From Aromatoleum petrolei (GTDB lineage: Bacteria; Pseudomonadota; Gammaproteobacteria; Burkholderiales; Rhodocyclaceae), in assembly GCF_017894385.1 (NCBI RefSeq), contig NZ_CP059560.1, forward strand, positions 372,001-436,000: a stretch of DNA of 64,000 nucleotides, in the 5' to 3' direction. The notes beneath the pieces were generated by a model, which was not told the DNA's origin, did no database searches, and saw only the letters and a program-made list of their open reading frames with translations. This document shows, piece by piece, positions 62,251 through 64,000 of the stretch; the first letter of the stretch is position 1, and each line of letters begins with the position of its first letter. A program made the translations under genes and the position numbers.

Positions 62251-63720
62251 TTATGCTTTCTGGCGCAGCGCGCCGGACACCGCCTGCGCGACCTGCAGAC
62301 CGGATTCGATTGCGCCATCGATGAAGCCGCGCCAGCCCGCGGCGATGTCTGCCCCAGCGAAGAACAAGCGTCCTTCGGGCGAGCGCAGATCCCGCACATA
62401 ACGGCTGAACTGTCTGGGCCGGTAGGTGCACCAGGTGCCGAGCGAGTACGGATCGAGATGCCAGTCGTAGGCGAGCACCTCGGTCACGCTCACATGCGGC
62501 AGGAATTTGCGGATGAAGGGCTCGACCGACTTCGGGTTGTGCACGTCGAAGCCTTCGAAATCGGGCACGCCGAATCCGATCAGCGTTCCACCGTCAGCGC
62601 CCGGATGGTCCGTGAAGATCAGGTTCAAGGGTTCGGATTCGGGCGCATACATCATGACGGAGCCGAGTTCGCCCTTGACCTTCATGTACACCTTGTGACC
62701 GGCGCCGGCGTGGTGCTCGCGCGCCATCGCCTGCTTGCCCGGCAACAGCGCAGGCTGGAATTCGATCGCGCCCGTGGTGTTGACGGGAATCGCCATGACG
62801 ACGTACCGCGCCTCGATCCGCTCGTCGGCCTCCGTGGTGATGACGACGCCGGCGGCCGACTGTTTGATCGACGATACGGCCGTCGACAGGCGCACCTCGA
62901 AGCCGCCGTCGCCGACCATGCGATCGATCAGCGAGGAAGTGCCGCCCTTCAGCTTGTAATGCGCGCAGGCATCGAAGAGGCGCAACACGTCACGGTCGGC
63001 CAGCGTCCACCAGCGCAACATCTCGGTGAACGCGCCGTCACCGGTGCGGTTGTGGCAATTGGTCGCCATCAGGCCGGCGAGCAGATCGCGCTGGACAGGC
63101 GGAAGGTTCAGCTGCCGGATGCGATCCGCAATGGACAGTTCATCGAGCATCGCACCATCGTCCGGCAGGAAGGGCAGATAGGGCCGCGGGAAGACCTTCT
63201 CGGAGCCCTCGTGGAAGCGATTGCTCGCATCGATCAGCAATTTCATGCTGTCCTCGATGGGCACTTCCTGCACCTTCCCCTCCGACAACCACATCACGCG
63301 CTCGGGCGCCGACGCGCCGATGGTTTCCTCGAGGTCCAGGCCGTAACGCATGATCTCAGCCCACACGTGGGGCTGGGACCAGTGAACCCAGGTACCTCCC
63401 AGCTCGACCTTCTTGTCACCGAACTGCGTATAGAAGGTCCGGCCTCCGAGTCGATTGCGCGCTTCGAGCAACAGCACGCGCGCCCCCGCATGCGCCAGCT
63501 CGCGTGCAGCCGTGACGCCGGCAAAGCCGCCGCCCACGACCACGACGTCAGGCTTTTTCATGGCGCCTGACCTCGCCGCCGCGTTTACGTCGATAGACAG
63601 GGCTGAACCCGCTGCCGCGGCCCCTGCCAGCCGCAGGAAATTGCGCCGGGATGCTCTTGCCGAATCCGACAGCTCGTGCGGGGCATTAGCCGACGAGCCA
63701 TCCGAAGATGGTTTTTGCAT
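62251..63720 (-). CDS. Tat-exported flavin amine oxidase/dehydrogenase
   Basis: 489 residues with GGAGGAGA before ATG 63720. A twin-arginine signal ASRRNFLRLAGAAAAG lies at 23-38. FAD-binding VVVVGGGFAGVTAARELAHA and LLLEARNRLGGRTFYTQFG, and the C-terminal LFFAGADIAAGWRGFIDGAI, place it in the flavin monoamine oxidase family (MAO/NicA2/Pnao-like). It would oxidise an amine to an imine and then an aldehyde or ketone in the periplasm. The adjacent cytochrome c indicates a dehydrogenase with cytochrome acceptor rather than an oxygen-using oxidase, by analogy with NicA2. First gene of the eight-gene operon. Confidence 0.9.
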   Translation of the reverse strand: MQKPSSDGSSANAPHELSDSARASRRNFLRLAGAAAAGSALSIDVNAAARSGAMKKPDVVVVGGGFAGVTAARELAHAGARVLLLEARNRLGGRTFYTQFGDKKVELGGTWVHWSQPHVWAEIMRYGLDLEETIGASAPERVMWLSEGKVQEVPIEDSMKLLIDASNRFHEGSEKVFPRPYLPFLPDDGAMLDELSIADRIRQLNLPPVQRDLLAGLMATNCHNRTGDGAFTEMLRWWTLADRDVLRLFDACAHYKLKGGTSSLIDRMVGDGGFEVRLSTAVSSIKQSAAGVVITTEADERIEARYVVMAIPVNTTGAIEFQPALLPGKQAMAREHHAGAGHKVYMKVKGELGSVMMYAPESEPLNLIFTDHPGADGGTLIGFGVPDFEGFDVHNPKSVEPFIRKFLPHVSVTEVLAYDWHLDPYSLGTWCTYRPRQFSRYVRDLRSPEGRLFFAGADIAAGWRGFIDGAIESGLQVAQAVSGALRQKA

Positions 63721-63784
63721 GGTTCCTAGTCTCCTCCGTCGAGGCCGGTTGCTTGGTTGGCAACGGCCTGCGTTGTTTGTTTCG

Positions 63785-63803
63785 CTCGAACCTCAGGTTC
63801 GAG
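63785..63803. promoter_or_regulatory. 8-bp inverted repeat upstream of the amine oxidase gene
   Basis: CTCGAACC (63785-63792), spacer TCA, GGTTCGAG (63796-63803), perfect arms. It lies 65 bases upstream of the amine oxidase start, in its probable promoter. It may be the binding site of the AraC-type regulator or a terminator stem of that gene. Confidence 0.4.
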
Positions 63804-63852
63804 TCGTGGAGGTGAGACTAGTGAAGAAGACCGACGGGGCGGTATCCGCTTT

Positions 63853-63871
63853 CAGCACGAAATTCGTGCTG
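63853..63871. promoter_or_regulatory. Perfect 19-bp palindrome between the AraC-type gene and the amine operon
   Basis: CAGCACGAA (63853-63861), one base, TTCGTGCTG (63863-63871). It stands about 30 bases past the AraC-type stop. No T-run follows on either strand, so an operator or attenuator is as likely as a terminator. Confidence 0.45.
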
Positions 63872-63901
63872 CGGTGCAGTGTCGATCGACCCGGCGGACT
63901 C

Positions 63902-64000
63902 TCAGCTTTCCGGCGTATTCAATTGGGAGCCCTGCTTCCGCGTTTCCGAAGGCAGTTCCCCGAACAGGCCCCGGTAGTACTCTGCGAATCGCGGCAGATG
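63902..64000 (-). CDS. AraC-family regulator, C-terminal end (partial)
   Basis: Thirty-two codons and a TGA stop are in the window: HLPRFAEYYRGLFGELPSET and RKQGSQLNTPES. This matches the end of the second helix-turn-helix of AraC/XylS proteins (ShFsRaFkrrFGvsPseyR). The rest lies beyond the window edge. Its position directly upstream of the amine oxidase operon on the same strand makes it a candidate activator of that operon. Confidence 0.6.
   Translation of the reverse strand, partial: HLPRFAEYYRGLFGELPSETRKQGSQLNTPES

Overview
The window looks like chromosome from a high-GC betaproteobacterium of the Rhodocyclales/Zoogloeaceae type (Thauera, Azoarcus, Aromatoleum). This is inferred from the GC-rich coding bias, the fused KorA/KorB 2-oxoacid:ferredoxin oxidoreductase, the many acyl-CoA enzymes, and the LuxR/MalT-type regulator next to DUF1302/DUF1329 genes. 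No rRNA and no intact tRNA gene was seen. The window is rich in catabolic and transport genes and carries scars of rearrangement.

Layout. 1-10.1 kb is a mixed accessory region: the 5' part of an acyl-CoA dehydrogenase gene, a membrane protein, a Fic protein with repeated operator-like sites, a flavin reductase, a complete IS3-family element, a HicA-like ORF, a diguanylate cyclase, gene remnants, a VOC/DUF1801 pair and a second flavin reductase. 10.3-17.7 kb holds two small exported proteins, korB-korA, a divergent Cys-rich protein, an MFS transporter, a TauE-type permease and a rhodanese. 17.9-32.4 kb is almost entirely on the minus strand: chemoreceptor, thiolase, a wrecked fadB-like gene, CoA-transferase subunits, a YeiH-type permease, envelope module A (RND, YCF48-like propeller, DUF1329, DUF1302) and an acyl-CoA ligase. 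32.9-36.1 kb has a SnoaL-like protein and a large LuxR/MalT-type regulator. 36.3-42.9 kb is a plus-strand group: Rieske ferredoxin, UspA-hemerythrin fusion, quinone oxidoreductase, TauD-type dioxygenase, BKACE enzyme, MFS transporter and serine hydrolase. 43.0-50.0 kb is a minus-strand operon (small basic ORF, aldehyde dehydrogenase, one-TM protein, NCS1 permease, GMC oxidoreductase, porin, ureohydrolase) divergent from a LysR regulator. 51-53 kb is gene-poor, with a tRNA-like fragment and a HigBA-type toxin-antitoxin pair. 53.0-63.7 kb is a second long minus-strand operon: Tat-exported flavin amine oxidase, cytochrome c, SnoaL-like protein, envelope module B (DUF1329, DUF1302, RND, YCF48) and an aldehyde dehydrogenase. 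The window ends inside an AraC-type gene.

How the genes work together (inference). The most striking theme is two paralogous copies of a four-part envelope module: outer-membrane barrel (DUF1302), periplasmic LolA-like protein (DUF1329), YCF48-type beta-propeller and inner-membrane RND/MMPL protein. Gene order differs between the copies, and each is tied to different chemistry. Module A sits with acyl-CoA activation and thiolytic genes. Module B sits inside an operon with a periplasmic amine dehydrogenase, its likely cytochrome c acceptor and an aldehyde dehydrogenase. Independently, the LysR-linked operon reads like a pathway from a nitrogenous (possibly guanidino) alcohol to aldehyde, acid and urea. 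The plus-strand TauD/BKACE cluster reads like oxidative cleavage of a beta-keto acid.
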